Assembly (NCBI GenBank): GCA_964464925.1
Contig: CAYXLI010000011.1
Location: 1-64,000 of the forward strand
Origin: CAYXLI01 sp964464925
GTDB lineage: Bacteria; Acidobacteriota; Terriglobia; Bryobacterales; Bryobacteraceae
Length of the DNA stretch: 64,000 nt
Reading direction: 5' to 3'
In this document: positions 34,691-43,822 of the stretch, piece by piece
How positions within the stretch are numbered: position 1 is the stretch's first letter
Layout of the letters: each line of letters starts with the position of its first letter
The notes under the pieces: model-generated
Seen by the model: the letters and a program-made list of their open reading frames with translations, nothing else
The model's database searches: none
Told to the model about the DNA's origin: nothing
Made by a program: the position numbers and the translations under genes

Positions 34691-36112
34691 CTAATCCTGG
34701 CAATGACCCGGACCGGTTAGGCCACTGTTGTAATTGTCGAGTGTTTGTGTGAGAGCGTCCGTCGTCGCTGAAGGGCTCAGGAACGCCGTACCGATTGGCG
34801 GAAGCTTATTCGCAACGGGCAGAACGTTGGTCGTAACCGTCGCCAATAGTTGATCGGCGCTGACGATCGCGGTCGCGACAGCCGCTGGCACAGAAGCGCC
34901 CCAATACACATTCAGTTTGGCCGTGATCAGTTGATGTGCCAGCGATAGTGCAGCATTCCCCTTCACCGGCGTGCCGAGAATCTCGAGCAATTGGGCTGCG
35001 GTGTAGGTCGTGCCGCCGATATTCAGAGCGACTACTTTCGAGCTGAAATTGTTCTTGTATGCTCCTTGCGTATACGTACACCCGGCGGCTGCCGGCTGCG
35101 TCACGAACGTGGAACCTTCCTGCTGTCCCAAACCCGATGTGAACACGCCGATGTTTGCGGACTGCATAGTAACTGGCAACGTAAACGCATAAATTACGTT
35201 GATCTGGCCGTTCTCTTCCTGCGGAACTATTGCCTGGCCCTGGTAAGACAGGAAATCCGAGGCAGGGAACTTTACCACCTTAGTGGTATCTACCTGGGTC
35301 GCCATGTTGTAGTTGAAAATAATATCGAAGAACACACCGCCCGATGCGCCCCAGTTCTGCAGGATCGTGGGTGTGAAATGGACGGTTTCCGGAGCCTGGA
35401 AGTTGGAAGCAAGAGTGATCACCTGATGCTGACTCGGTGAGCCCGACGGGTTCACGGCAAATACCTTGTGACGGTCCTCCGCACTCACGATGAACCAGCC
35501 GCCATACACGCCCCAGGTAAGCGGCGCGACAGACCCGTTCTCGATACCGACCTCAGCGGGCGACGCCAAGCCGGTTGTATCGGCGACGGGGGTTACCACT
35601 CCTGCCGAACTGATGCTGTACATTTTGCCGTTCTGGCCAGTAATGAGCATTTGGAATCCAAAAGTGCCGACCGTATCGAAAGTGATTCCAGTATGCGTAT
35701 CGGTCAAGTCCGGAATGTGCGCGAAAAGCGTTGCCGAGCCACCCGTGGGGGGCACCTGAACGATATTCTGGCCTTGCGTGACGAACACGGCTCCGTTCGT
35801 GAATCCGCCGAGTCCTGACGAAACCGCAACGTAATCTTCCCAGCAATCTGCGTGCACCGGCGTCGAAACGCGCGCCGGTAGGTTTGCGAACACTGTCGCC
35901 GCACCTGTGTCGCTCACCGCGATGAGTTGCCGGTTCGTCTTACCGCAGAATGGCTGCGAGAAGATAAGCTTATTTACTATTGGCGAATACGTCACCCCAA
36001 TGGGCTGATTCAACTTGGGACTGATCGGAAAATCTGATACAGCCCCGAAAAGACTAACAGCTGCGAATGCGAGACTAACTCCGCAGCCGCTCAACAGCTT
36101 ACTACGACTCAT
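34691..36112 (-). CDS. Secreted protein with a CTYTQG-type C-terminal domain
   Basis: A 473-residue product with a signal peptide (LLSGCGVSLAFAAVSLFGA). The N-terminal two-thirds look like a beta-propeller (repeated GVTYSPIVNKLIF, ITFDTVGTFGFQMLI, GGWFIVSAEDRHKVFAVNPSG). The C-terminal part starts CTYTQGAYKNN and ends SPSATTDALTQTLDNYNSGLTGPGHC; it resembles a domain with the CTYTQG-Y-KN opening found in many secreted proteins of soil bacteria, of unknown function. The start ATG 36112 has GGAGGAG about 10 nt upstream. Followed by a strong terminator. No enzyme activity can be assigned. Confidence 0.68.
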   Translation of the reverse strand: MSRSKLLSGCGVSLAFAAVSLFGAVSDFPISPKLNQPIGVTYSPIVNKLIFSQPFCGKTNRQLIAVSDTGAATVFANLPARVSTPVHADCWEDYVAVSSGLGGFTNGAVFVTQGQNIVQVPPTGGSATLFAHIPDLTDTHTGITFDTVGTFGFQMLITGQNGKMYSISSAGVVTPVADTTGLASPAEVGIENGSVAPLTWGVYGGWFIVSAEDRHKVFAVNPSGSPSQHQVITLASNFQAPETVHFTPTILQNWGASGGVFFDIIFNYNMATQVDTTKVVKFPASDFLSYQGQAIVPQEENGQINVIYAFTLPVTMQSANIGVFTSGLGQQEGSTFVTQPAAAGCTYTQGAYKNNFSSKVVALNIGGTTYTAAQLLEILGTPVKGNAALSLAHQLITAKLNVYWGASVPAAVATAIVSADQLLATVTTNVLPVANKLPPIGTAFLSPSATTDALTQTLDNYNSGLTGPGHCQD

Positions 36113-36371
36113 ATACAAGTTCTCCTCCGTGGGCAGCACACAATGTCCCTGTGGCCACCGCCGAGGTGAGTATAGAGCCGCACTTGGTGTTATGCTACAC
36201 CCGAACCACCTAGGACTGAAGTACTGGCATTTGCTAATTTCACCTGAGTATCTCGGCTGAAACACTGAGGTTTAAAAGCACCAATATGTTGAGCGGGGAG
36301 AGCTTCGCCGGAATGTAGTTGTGCCGGTGAATCCTCGTAACAGGCTATCGAGGTGGTACCTATCTTAGCCG

Positions 36372-38552
36372 TTACCTATGCCGTCTCAGAATCGCGGCGA
36401 GCGCGAGCACGAATCCGAGACCACTTAAGATAGCGCCGACCAGGACGGAGACTGGCCGGTAAGCCATCTTGATGGAGTGAACTCCCGGTTCTACGACAAT
36501 CCCTCGCAGAACCCCGTACACTTCCCATATCTTTGCCGGCTTGCCATCAACAGTCGCCCGCCACCCCGGAAAGTAAGTGTCTGCGAGCACTACCATGCCC
36601 CGGCATTTCAGATTGGCTTCGATTCGCAAAGCGTCGGGAAGATGTTGTACGAGATTGACTTCCTCGCCGCTCGTATCGCACTCCTGCAGATCCGGCGGTT
36701 TTCCGACGACGGCTGCTAACCGGCGTAAGTCGTTGGACTGGTCGGCGATGAACGGCCGGAAACTAGCAGAGGAGGGAAGCTGTATGACCTGATGAACGGC
36801 TCTTACGCGAGGGAATGCCAGCGGATATTCGTAAACCTTGATATCGTTCTTACCCTCGTATACCAAACGGTCCTCAGGAAAGCGCTGCTGTTTCCCGATG
36901 TGATAGCCGACCGCAAATAGTTGCTGGGCCCGCGGCGTATGGGTTTCCATGTCAGTCAGATTTGTCGTCAGACTGGCCAGATAGCCGCCCAGAGTTTCAA
37001 CGCCGTAGTAGTCGCCGAGGTTGAAGCCGAAGACCTTGTCGTCAACATCCACGCGAAGTGGTTGCAACCTGGTCCGCAGGAACCCAACTGCCTCCTGCGC
37101 CAGTGGAACCTGGCGCAGGTAACCGGTGTGATTCGGGTCGTACCAGTTGGGCCAATTCTGCCCGAAAACCATTCCAAGTTCCGACACAACCAGGAAGCCC
37201 AAAACCAGCACTGCTGCCTGCCGTTCCAATGTGCTTAGCGCCACGGCGGCGACGGCTGCAACCACTCCGGTGATTAAGACCCTCTCGTCCGCCAAGGTTT
37301 TGCCAGCGAAGAGAATCGCACCCGAAAGGACAAACGTGATCGCGCTGAAGCCAAGGAGCACATAGCGGAGCTGTTTCTCATGATCTCTTGATGACAGCAA
37401 GTGGTCTATTCCTATTGCACTTAGAATAGAACAACTAAAGTTACACAGGAACACCGCGTTGCCGGGCGTCCGGGCTTTTTCCACCAAGGGGACGAGCGAG
37501 TAGAACACTCCCTGAAGGAGAGTAAAGCCTCCGAGGCAAAAGATGAATCCTCCCAATGTGATAGCGGCCAATACTTGAGGAATTACCTGATGGCGTAATA
37601 CCGATATAGCGTAGAGTGCGAGCGCAACGGCAACGAGCCCCATGAATGCATCGACATGCTGATGCATGCCGGCGAAAACAAACCCAAGGATCGTAGCGGG
37701 CGCATAAGAATAGTAGCGATGCACGCTGTAGGGTACCGGCAGATTCCAAGGCATGGGTTCTTCGACGCCGACCCACCGCTTCGCCAGCTTGCCGTACTCC
37801 AGAGCGGGCAGCGTCTGGAGAGCGCTGGTCACAAATAACATACCGAAACAAACCAGGGCGGCCAAGGCGACCGAGCGATTCAGCTTACCTTCGCGGAAGG
37901 TGTACCACAGCCACGTGCCACTAGTGGCAAGTGTTACGAAAATCGGGATCTGGTGATGGCCGCTAAGCCAGGACATTCCGAGAAAGAAGCCGCTCAGAAT
38001 CGCACTCTCCCAGACGCGCCGTCCGCCCACGGACCGGAAGAGGAAAAGAAAGACCAACGGGGTCCAGATACAGCCGTTCAGCATTTGCGGCCAGTCGTTC
38101 GTCCCGACAAAGCCGCCGAACGCGAAAACTAATCCCGCGATGACGGCGGCCGGACGGCTGCGGCCAAGATCGCGGCACAACCAGTAGCAGAACAGCGCGG
38201 CGAGGTAGTGTATCAGCAGGAAATACCAGTGGAGTGCCTTTTGGCTAATCCAGCCGTTGTGCAGCGGCATTGCGAAGAGAATCCAGTTCAGAGGATACGC
38301 TGCGCCTGGTTGAGCCTGGCCGATGAGCGGTTGTCCAAGCCAATGGTTTGGATCCCAGGCCGGGAAACGGCCCGCGTGGACTTCGCCGGCCTCAAACTGA
38401 AACCACGGGAGCACCTGGTTCGCCAAGTCCGGCCCATCCATCCAGGTGTATTGGTTCGTGAGAACTAATTTCCAGCAGAAACAGATACTTAGAAAGAGAA
38501 GGAGCGTCGGGCCGATCAGGTGACGCAAAGCACGGTTCGGCGTTGGGTTCAT
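36372..38552 (-). CDS. YfhO-family membrane protein
   Basis: A 726-residue protein with twelve or more membrane segments through about residue 470 and a large exported C-terminal domain before a final membrane helix. The N-terminus (NQYTWMDGPDLANQVLPWFQFEAG, then FPAWDPNHWLGQPLIGQAQPGAAYP) and the C-terminal segment MVVLADTYFPGWRATVDGKPAKI match the YfhO family, which in Firmicutes is implicated in glycosylation of lipoteichoic acid. The family is GT-C-like. The substrate here is unknown. It is divergent from the FecR-domain gene. Confidence 0.85.
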   Translation of the reverse strand: MNPTPNRALRHLIGPTLLLFLSICFCWKLVLTNQYTWMDGPDLANQVLPWFQFEAGEVHAGRFPAWDPNHWLGQPLIGQAQPGAAYPLNWILFAMPLHNGWISQKALHWYFLLIHYLAALFCYWLCRDLGRSRPAAVIAGLVFAFGGFVGTNDWPQMLNGCIWTPLVFLFLFRSVGGRRVWESAILSGFFLGMSWLSGHHQIPIFVTLATSGTWLWYTFREGKLNRSVALAALVCFGMLFVTSALQTLPALEYGKLAKRWVGVEEPMPWNLPVPYSVHRYYSYAPATILGFVFAGMHQHVDAFMGLVAVALALYAISVLRHQVIPQVLAAITLGGFIFCLGGFTLLQGVFYSLVPLVEKARTPGNAVFLCNFSCSILSAIGIDHLLSSRDHEKQLRYVLLGFSAITFVLSGAILFAGKTLADERVLITGVVAAVAAVALSTLERQAAVLVLGFLVVSELGMVFGQNWPNWYDPNHTGYLRQVPLAQEAVGFLRTRLQPLRVDVDDKVFGFNLGDYYGVETLGGYLASLTTNLTDMETHTPRAQQLFAVGYHIGKQQRFPEDRLVYEGKNDIKVYEYPLAFPRVRAVHQVIQLPSSASFRPFIADQSNDLRRLAAVVGKPPDLQECDTSGEEVNLVQHLPDALRIEANLKCRGMVVLADTYFPGWRATVDGKPAKIWEVYGVLRGIVVEPGVHSIKMAYRPVSVLVGAILSGLGFVLALAAILRRHR

Positions 38553-38678
38553 TTCAAGCAGAGTGGTGGTTTTCAGCCACCTCGCGTTTTCCTAGTGTCC
38601 GCAAGAATCACTGATTTGTAAAGAGTTGTGCGTTGGCCACCCCCGTGCATTTATGGTCACGGAAGTTGAAGCACTGAG

Positions 38679-40925
38679 ATGAGACGCTCGGCAAACAAGC
38701 TGTTATCCACAATCACGGCCCTCGGGCTGGCTCTTACCGGAACCGCCGCGTGGGCGCAGTACGACGGTCCCCAACAGGCTCCGGAGCCTCCTGGGCCGAA
38801 CCGGGGAGTGGCGCGAATCAGCGTCATCAGTGGAGATGTCTCTGTAAGGCGCGGCGACGCCAACGAATTTGTGGCGGCGGCGATCAACGCTCCGTTAGTG
38901 GCAAGCGATACCATTTTGACCGGCGAAGGCTCGCGCGCAGAGGTGCAGTTCGACTATTCGAATATGTTGCGCCTGGCGCCTTTGTCTGAAGCACGCATGG
39001 CGGAACTCGATTACCATCGCTACCAGGTCCAAATTGGCCGCGGTACGGCGCTGTTTCGCGTGCTGCGGAATCGCGATGCCGAAGTGGAACTGAGCACTCC
39101 CAGCGTGTCGATCCGGCCGGTTAAGAGCGGCGCGTTCCGGGTTTCGGTACTGCCGGACGGTTCAACCGAGATCACCGTCAGGGCAGGGGAGGCGGAGATC
39201 TTTACTCCGCGAGGGAGCGAACGCATTCATGCCGGTCGTACCATGCTGGCCCGCGGCAATCCTAGCGATCCCGAATTTCAGTATGTGGGCGCGCGCGGAC
39301 CCGACGATTTCGATTATTGGTCTGAGCGGCGCGACCAGGACATGCAGCGATCCAGAGCCTATCAATACGTGCCGACTGACGTTTATGGCGCCGATGACCT
39401 CGATCGCTACGGCCAATGGGAGAACACGCCCGAATACGGTATGGTGTGGGTTCCTTATACGAGCACGCCGGACTGGGCGCCTTACCGCTACGGCCGGTGG
39501 TCGTGGGTGGATTATTACGGATGGAGTTGGGTCAGCTATGATCCCTGGGGCTGGGCACCGTATCACTATGGCCGCTGGTTTTATCGCGCCAATCACTGGT
39601 GCTGGTATCCGGGCGGATTCCATTCGCGCCATTATTGGAGCCCCGCGCTGGTTGCCTTTTTCGGATTCGGCAACGTGGGGGTGGGCATTGGATTCGGCAA
39701 CATCGGCTGGGTTCCGCTGGCTCCGTATGAAGCGTTTCATCCCTGGTGGGGCTCCCATTATTACGGCGGCTACCGCAGTGGCTACGTAGACCGCAGCGTG
39801 ACCATCGTCAACAACGTGAACATCACGAATGTGTACCGAAACGCTCGCTACAACGGAGTGAGCGGTGTCGATTCACGATCGTTCGGACAAGGGCGGGTCA
39901 ACTCGCTCCGGGTCACGGACGCCGACCTGCGGACAGCAGGGCAGTTCCGGGGAGGTTTGCCGGTCACGCCTACCAGGGACAGCTTGCGCTGGTCTGATCA
40001 CCAGGCGGCTGTGCCTCGCGGTGGTTTAGTGACCGATAGCCAGCGGTTCTACAGTAGCCGGCCGGCTTCCCAGGGCGACCGCGTTCCATTCGAGCAGCAG
40101 CGACAAGCCATCGAACAGGCCAATGTGCGGCAGTTCGGGCGCGGCATGCAGGGCGATGCAGGCGTGGGCGCTCGTGGGGAAGCGGTGCGAGGCAGTCAGC
40201 CGGCGGCGGCTGTGGGACGAGGCATCGATTCCCGTGCATCGGGAGCTGCTGTCGAAAACGGCTATCGCCGGGGAGACAGCCGATTCGGTGACCCTGGCCA
40301 GGGCCGTGGAGACCAACCCGCAGCTCGTGGCGAGAGCGGTAATAGCGGCGGCTGGCGGCGGTTCGGCGACCCCGGACAGAGCCGTGGGACTGTGGCGCCG
40401 GTCAGTCCGCAGAGCTCCTATCGCGGCGGAGACCAGCCCGCAGTGCGTGGTGAGAGCAGCAATGGCGGTGCCGGGTGGCGGCGGTTCGGCGGCGGCGACT
40501 CCGGTGCGGGCGCGTCGCCTCGTGTGGAATCTTCACCGAGAATGGATTCCGGAGGCGGCAGCTATTCACGCGGTGGTAGCGATCAGCCTGCGTCGCGTGG
40601 CGACAGCGGCGGCGGGAGCGTTTGGCGGCGTGGCGGAGGAGAGAGCCCGTCCTATTCTGCGCCAGCACCTCGCGGAGATTCGGGCGCCGGAATCGGCCGC
40701 TATGAAGGCCCAAGGGCTGCTCCTTCCTATGATCGAGGTGGCGGAGGCTTTGGACGGAGCGAGTCACCGCGCATGCAGAGCGCGCCGATTGTTCGGGAGC
40801 GTCAATCGGCTCCTGCACCCCGGATGGAAGCCCCGCGCGGCGGAGGGGGCGGAGGACGTGGTGAAGGCCCGGCGCGGAGTGAAGGCGGCCGGAGCGGCGG
40901 TGAGCGGGGAGGCCGAGGCCGCTAA
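38679..40925 (+). CDS. FecR-domain protein with aromatic repeat region and Gly/Arg-rich tail
   Basis: A 748-residue exported protein. After a signal peptide (TALGLALTGTAAWAQ) comes a FecR domain (about residues 45-170, VISGDVSVRRGDANEF... to IRPVKSGAFRVSV). Next is a Trp/Tyr-rich stretch (residues 240-380: PDWAPYRYGRWSWVDYYGW and PWGWAPYHYGRWFYR), as in DUF6600 proteins. The last 250 residues are low-complexity with repeats of the type RGGDQPAxRGES and GGWRRFG. No FecI or TonB receptor adjoins it, so it is not an ordinary iron-signalling FecR. A 13-bp-stem terminator follows. The C-terminal repeats could bind polyanions or cell wall; this is speculative. Confidence 0.8.
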   Translation: MRRSANKLLSTITALGLALTGTAAWAQYDGPQQAPEPPGPNRGVARISVISGDVSVRRGDANEFVAAAINAPLVASDTILTGEGSRAEVQFDYSNMLRLAPLSEARMAELDYHRYQVQIGRGTALFRVLRNRDAEVELSTPSVSIRPVKSGAFRVSVLPDGSTEITVRAGEAEIFTPRGSERIHAGRTMLARGNPSDPEFQYVGARGPDDFDYWSERRDQDMQRSRAYQYVPTDVYGADDLDRYGQWENTPEYGMVWVPYTSTPDWAPYRYGRWSWVDYYGWSWVSYDPWGWAPYHYGRWFYRANHWCWYPGGFHSRHYWSPALVAFFGFGNVGVGIGFGNIGWVPLAPYEAFHPWWGSHYYGGYRSGYVDRSVTIVNNVNITNVYRNARYNGVSGVDSRSFGQGRVNSLRVTDADLRTAGQFRGGLPVTPTRDSLRWSDHQAAVPRGGLVTDSQRFYSSRPASQGDRVPFEQQRQAIEQANVRQFGRGMQGDAGVGARGEAVRGSQPAAAVGRGIDSRASGAAVENGYRRGDSRFGDPGQGRGDQPAARGESGNSGGWRRFGDPGQSRGTVAPVSPQSSYRGGDQPAVRGESSNGGAGWRRFGGGDSGAGASPRVESSPRMDSGGGSYSRGGSDQPASRGDSGGGSVWRRGGGESPSYSAPAPRGDSGAGIGRYEGPRAAPSYDRGGGGFGRSESPRMQSAPIVRERQSAPAPRMEAPRGGGGGGRGEGPARSEGGRSGGERGGRGR

Positions 40926-40960
40926 ACATCCGGTCCTGTCTTGTGCAGACCTTTCTTCCC

Positions 40961-40999
40961 AAGCCCCGGAGCCATGGATTTGGCTCCGGGGCTTATTTT
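40961..40999 (+). terminator. Intrinsic terminator of the FecR-domain gene
   Basis: AAGCCCCGGAGCC and GGCTCCGGGGCTT form a perfect 13-bp stem with an 8-nt loop, followed by ATTTT, 35 bp after the stop codon. Confidence 0.85.
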
Positions 41000-41075
41000 G
41001 GGTGAAAGGTTAACGGGCCGGGATCAGAGTAGACATAATGCATGTTATCGGAAGCGCGAGTAAGTGCCGGTTGTC

Positions 41076-41456
41076 CTACGTATCCCAACGGAAGTCGTAA
41101 AAGACACGAATGAGGTTGCCATCAAGATCGGCGGCCATGAATTCGCGCAGCTTCCACGGTTTGTCCTCGGGTTCGGAAACGATCTTGGCTTGCGCGGCCT
41201 TCCATTGAGCGAAGAGTTCGTCCACCTCGGCCTTGCTGTTGAGATTGAGCCAGAACAGGATAGGGCCTCTGTTGCCGTAGGACTCCCGGAACGTGCGATT
41301 AGTAATAAACAATCTGCAATTCCCCCTCGAGATGCCTGCGATACCTCCCTGGTCGTCTCCCCAATCGAAGGTGAAGCCCAGCGCGTTGACATAGTAGGCT
41401 ACGGCTTGGTCGACGTTGGCCGCAGGGATCTCCGGAACAGGAGCCGGGAACGTCAT
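41076..41456 (-). CDS. VOC/glyoxalase-bleomycin-resistance family protein
   Basis: A 126-residue single-domain VOC protein with the pattern FPAPVPEIPAANVDQAVAYYVNALGFTFDWG (beta-alpha-beta opening) and the closing half NSKAEVDELFAQWKAAQAKI with the EFMAADLDGNLIRVFYDF end. Members bind metal and act on varied small molecules or sequester antibiotics; no function can be singled out here. Its ATG overlaps the stop of the ankyrin gene by ATGA, so the two are co-translated. Confidence 0.83.
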   Translation of the reverse strand: MTFPAPVPEIPAANVDQAVAYYVNALGFTFDWGDDQGGIAGISRGNCRLFITNRTFRESYGNRGPILFWLNLNSKAEVDELFAQWKAAQAKIVSEPEDKPWKLREFMAADLDGNLIRVFYDFRWDT

Positions 41457-43111
41457 GAGCTTGTTGCTCCATGCTTACGCAGGATTTCCGCGACTTCCGT
41501 ATGTCCGCGGCGCTCGGCCCATGCGAGGGGCGTGGCCCACGGTTTATCTTCCGGCAGATTGGCAGGGGCACCGCGGGCAAGTAGGAACTCGACCATGTCA
41601 GGCATGTTGGTCCGGGCTGCCCATGCGAGGGGTGTGGAGCAATACTCCTCTTCCCTCGCTGAGATCGAGGCACCTGCGTCCAGCAGGATTGCCGCACGAG
41701 TAAGCTCCTCCCCCACCTGCCCACGCTTGCCGCCCCGGCAGAGTTGGTGCAAGAGCGTTTGTCCCTGCCAGTTCGCCAGATCGGCACTCATCCCATTCGC
41801 GAGCAGAATCCGGAACAGTTCGAGATTCTCGAGCAAATACCCGAGGCATCCGGTGACCACTGGGGGCACCCGGATTCCTGCATCCAACAGGCGAAACAGC
41901 AGATCGCGCTTGCCGCGCGTACACACAGCCGTGAACACGCCGCCGCAGCCGCGCTCGGCCGAAGCCGGGTCTGCTTTCACGAGGCGCATGACTTCATCGT
42001 CCTGATCCATCCAAACCAGATCATAAGGATCCAGCTTGCCGCGGTGGCCGCCGTGGGTCATCAGCAGGGCGCGCAACTCGGGCGTCTTCGCCGCGAAAAC
42101 CGCATTGCCGCCCGAATCCACATCGCCGTTCGGATCGGCCCCGCGCGCCAGCAGGAGTTCGACCAGTTCGTGGTTGCCCGATCGCGCCGCAGCGTGCAGC
42201 GATGCGCCGCTCTGCGCGCCCAGTTCCGGTAAACTGGGATCCGCGCCGCGATCCAGCAACAACCGGGCAATCGCGCCGTGCCCGAATTCGACGGCCGCGG
42301 ACAAAGGGCGCTTGCCATTCGCCCGCATTTGGTGGATGCTATCGGGATCTCGATCGAGCAGCGCGACGACTCGATCGGCGTCACCCAGAGCGGCGGCAAT
42401 CGTCAGATCGCAAGTAGCTCCGCGCGCGAGCAGCAGCCGAGCCGTCTCGAAGTCGCGCTTCGCCGGAGCATAGGAATTCGAGCCCCATATGGCGAGGTCG
42501 ATCGCCTGCAGGTCCACAGCCCACCATCCCCCGCCCGCTCCGCGCGCGACGCTGTGGACGGCGTGGATGTCGGCGCCCCGATCGAGCAATAGGGCGACGG
42601 CGCGGCGTGCCGAGCCGAGCACTGCGCGATGCAGCGGCGTGCCTCCCACGCGGTCGCCGCGATTTACCAGAGCCGGGCCGGCATCCAGAATCAGGCAAAT
42701 GCTGAGAACATCGTCAAACTCCGCGGCCTGATGAATCGGATGGTCGCTGTCCGGTGCAACCCGTCCCCGCCGTTGGCGAGCCTCCTCAAGGAGACGGGCG
42801 ACGCTCTCGTACCCGCGGTACCTGGCCATTTCGATAAGGCTGCCATCGTGGTATCCATTCCACTCCGGGTCGGCGCCCGCGTTGAGAAGAAGCTCCACAC
42901 CTTCCAGATGACCAGCGCGGGCTGCGAAATGAATGGCCGGGGTATAAAAGTATTGCGCCCTGCTCAAGCTGGGATGCCGATCCAGAAGACGTTGCAGCGC
43001 GGGCATGTCTCCGGTCGCGGCCGCTGTTATCGTGTCCCAGATTGGGAGTCCCTGTTCAGATTCAAGCTCGCGAGGCTTAACCATGTAATGCTTCGGCTTC
43101 GGAATCCTCAC
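41453..43111 (-). CDS. Ankyrin-repeat protein
   Basis: A protein of about 552 residues made of roughly twelve to fifteen ankyrin repeats with typical units (TPAIHFAARAGHLEGVELLLNAGADPEW, then TPLHRAVLGSARRAVALLLDRGADIH, also SLHAAARSGNHELVELLLARGADPN). No signal peptide is seen, so it is probably cytoplasmic and a protein-binding scaffold. GTG 43111 gives the longest product; ATG 43084 (MVKPRELESE) is an equally possible start, and neither has a good Shine-Dalgarno. Overlaps the VOC gene at its 3' end. Function unknown. Confidence 0.85.
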   Translation of the reverse strand: MRIPKPKHYMVKPRELESEQGLPIWDTITAAATGDMPALQRLLDRHPSLSRAQYFYTPAIHFAARAGHLEGVELLLNAGADPEWNGYHDGSLIEMARYRGYESVARLLEEARQRRGRVAPDSDHPIHQAAEFDDVLSICLILDAGPALVNRGDRVGGTPLHRAVLGSARRAVALLLDRGADIHAVHSVARGAGGGWWAVDLQAIDLAIWGSNSYAPAKRDFETARLLLARGATCDLTIAAALGDADRVVALLDRDPDSIHQMRANGKRPLSAAVEFGHGAIARLLLDRGADPSLPELGAQSGASLHAAARSGNHELVELLLARGADPNGDVDSGGNAVFAAKTPELRALLMTHGGHRGKLDPYDLVWMDQDDEVMRLVKADPASAERGCGGVFTAVCTRGKRDLLFRLLDAGIRVPPVVTGCLGYLLENLELFRILLANGMSADLANWQGQTLLHQLCRGGKRGQVGEELTRAAILLDAGASISAREEEYCSTPLAWAARTNMPDMVEFLLARGAPANLPEDKPWATPLAWAERRGHTEVAEILRKHGATSS

Positions 43112-43158
43112 ATGTTAGCGGAAAACTTCGAGAATATCTCACGTAGACGTCATCGCCG

Positions 43159-43698
43159 TTACTGCGACATACCTGTGAGCAGGCTTTCCAGGCCGTACAG
43201 AAATCCGCTTTCCGGTTTGGCGCTGGCGAACAGTTCGGCGCGTTCCAGTTCCACCATCCCGTGTAGATATCCCCAAAGCGCAACAGCCGCCTCCGGCGCA
43301 CGGCGAGCACCCGCAGTGCCGGCGATCATCTGCACCATGGAAGCCCACAACGCCAGGTGAGCTGGTGGCGTGCTGCCGCTACGCATCAAGAGCTGATATA
43401 GCGCGCGGTGCTCCTTCGCGTAGATGCGGTACGCTTTCGCCGCGGCGATGATCGCCTCCTTGCCGGACTTAGTCCGAGAGGCCGACTCGAGTGCGGCATG
43501 GAGTTGCTCCGCCCCGGCGTTTGCAATTCCATTCTCCAGTGCGGCGCGATCCGGGTAGTAGCGATAGAGCGCGTTCGGCGCGACCGCCAGCTCTGCTGCC
43601 ACTGCCCGCAAAGACAGGCCTTCCGGTCCTTGCACCTCTACCATTCGAATCGCGCATTCCAGAATAGCTGCCTGCGAAAGCTTTGCGGGATAAGGCAT
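43159..43698 (-). CDS. TetR-family transcriptional regulator
   Basis: A 179-residue regulator with the TetR helix-turn-helix at the N-terminus (AILECAIRMVEVQGPEGLSLRAVAAELAVAPNALYRYYPDRAAL) and an all-helical C-terminal ligand domain of the TetR_C/WHG type (YHxxxE replaced by LWGYLHGMVELERA). ATG 43698 is chosen because the HTH starts at once and the intergenic operator candidates lie directly upstream. It is divergent from the NAD-binding gene at 43823 and probably regulates that gene and itself. Confidence 0.88.
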   Translation of the reverse strand: MPYPAKLSQAAILECAIRMVEVQGPEGLSLRAVAAELAVAPNALYRYYPDRAALENGIANAGAEQLHAALESASRTKSGKEAIIAAAKAYRIYAKEHRALYQLLMRSGSTPPAHLALWASMVQMIAGTAGARRAPEAAVALWGYLHGMVELERAELFASAKPESGFLYGLESLLTGMSQ

Positions 43699-43701
43699 CA
43701 A

Positions 43702-43780
43702 TGTGGACAGTGTACACAATAAACCTGCGCAGCGGCTGTAGCAATGGTGTACAGCGTCCACCATAGCGCTGTACAGTGTG
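43702..43780. promoter_or_regulatory. Three TGTACA boxes, probable TetR operators
   Basis: The divergent control region contains GTGGACAGTGTACAC, its near-inverse GTGTACAGCGTCCAC (13 of 15 positions paired), and GCGCTGTACAGTG. The TGTACA cores are at 43711-43716, 43748-43753 and 43770-43775. Repeated palindromes of this size are what TetR dimers bind. The link to the adjacent regulator is inferred from position. Confidence 0.55.
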
Positions 43781-43822
43781 CGGTTTCCTACGCGATTGCG
43801 TTCGGGCGCAGGATGCTTGACT

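Noticed and set aside
40123..41013. Long ORF of 296 codons on the plus strand inside the FecR-domain gene
   Set aside because: It is the shifted frame of a GC-rich repetitive coding region and has no family features.
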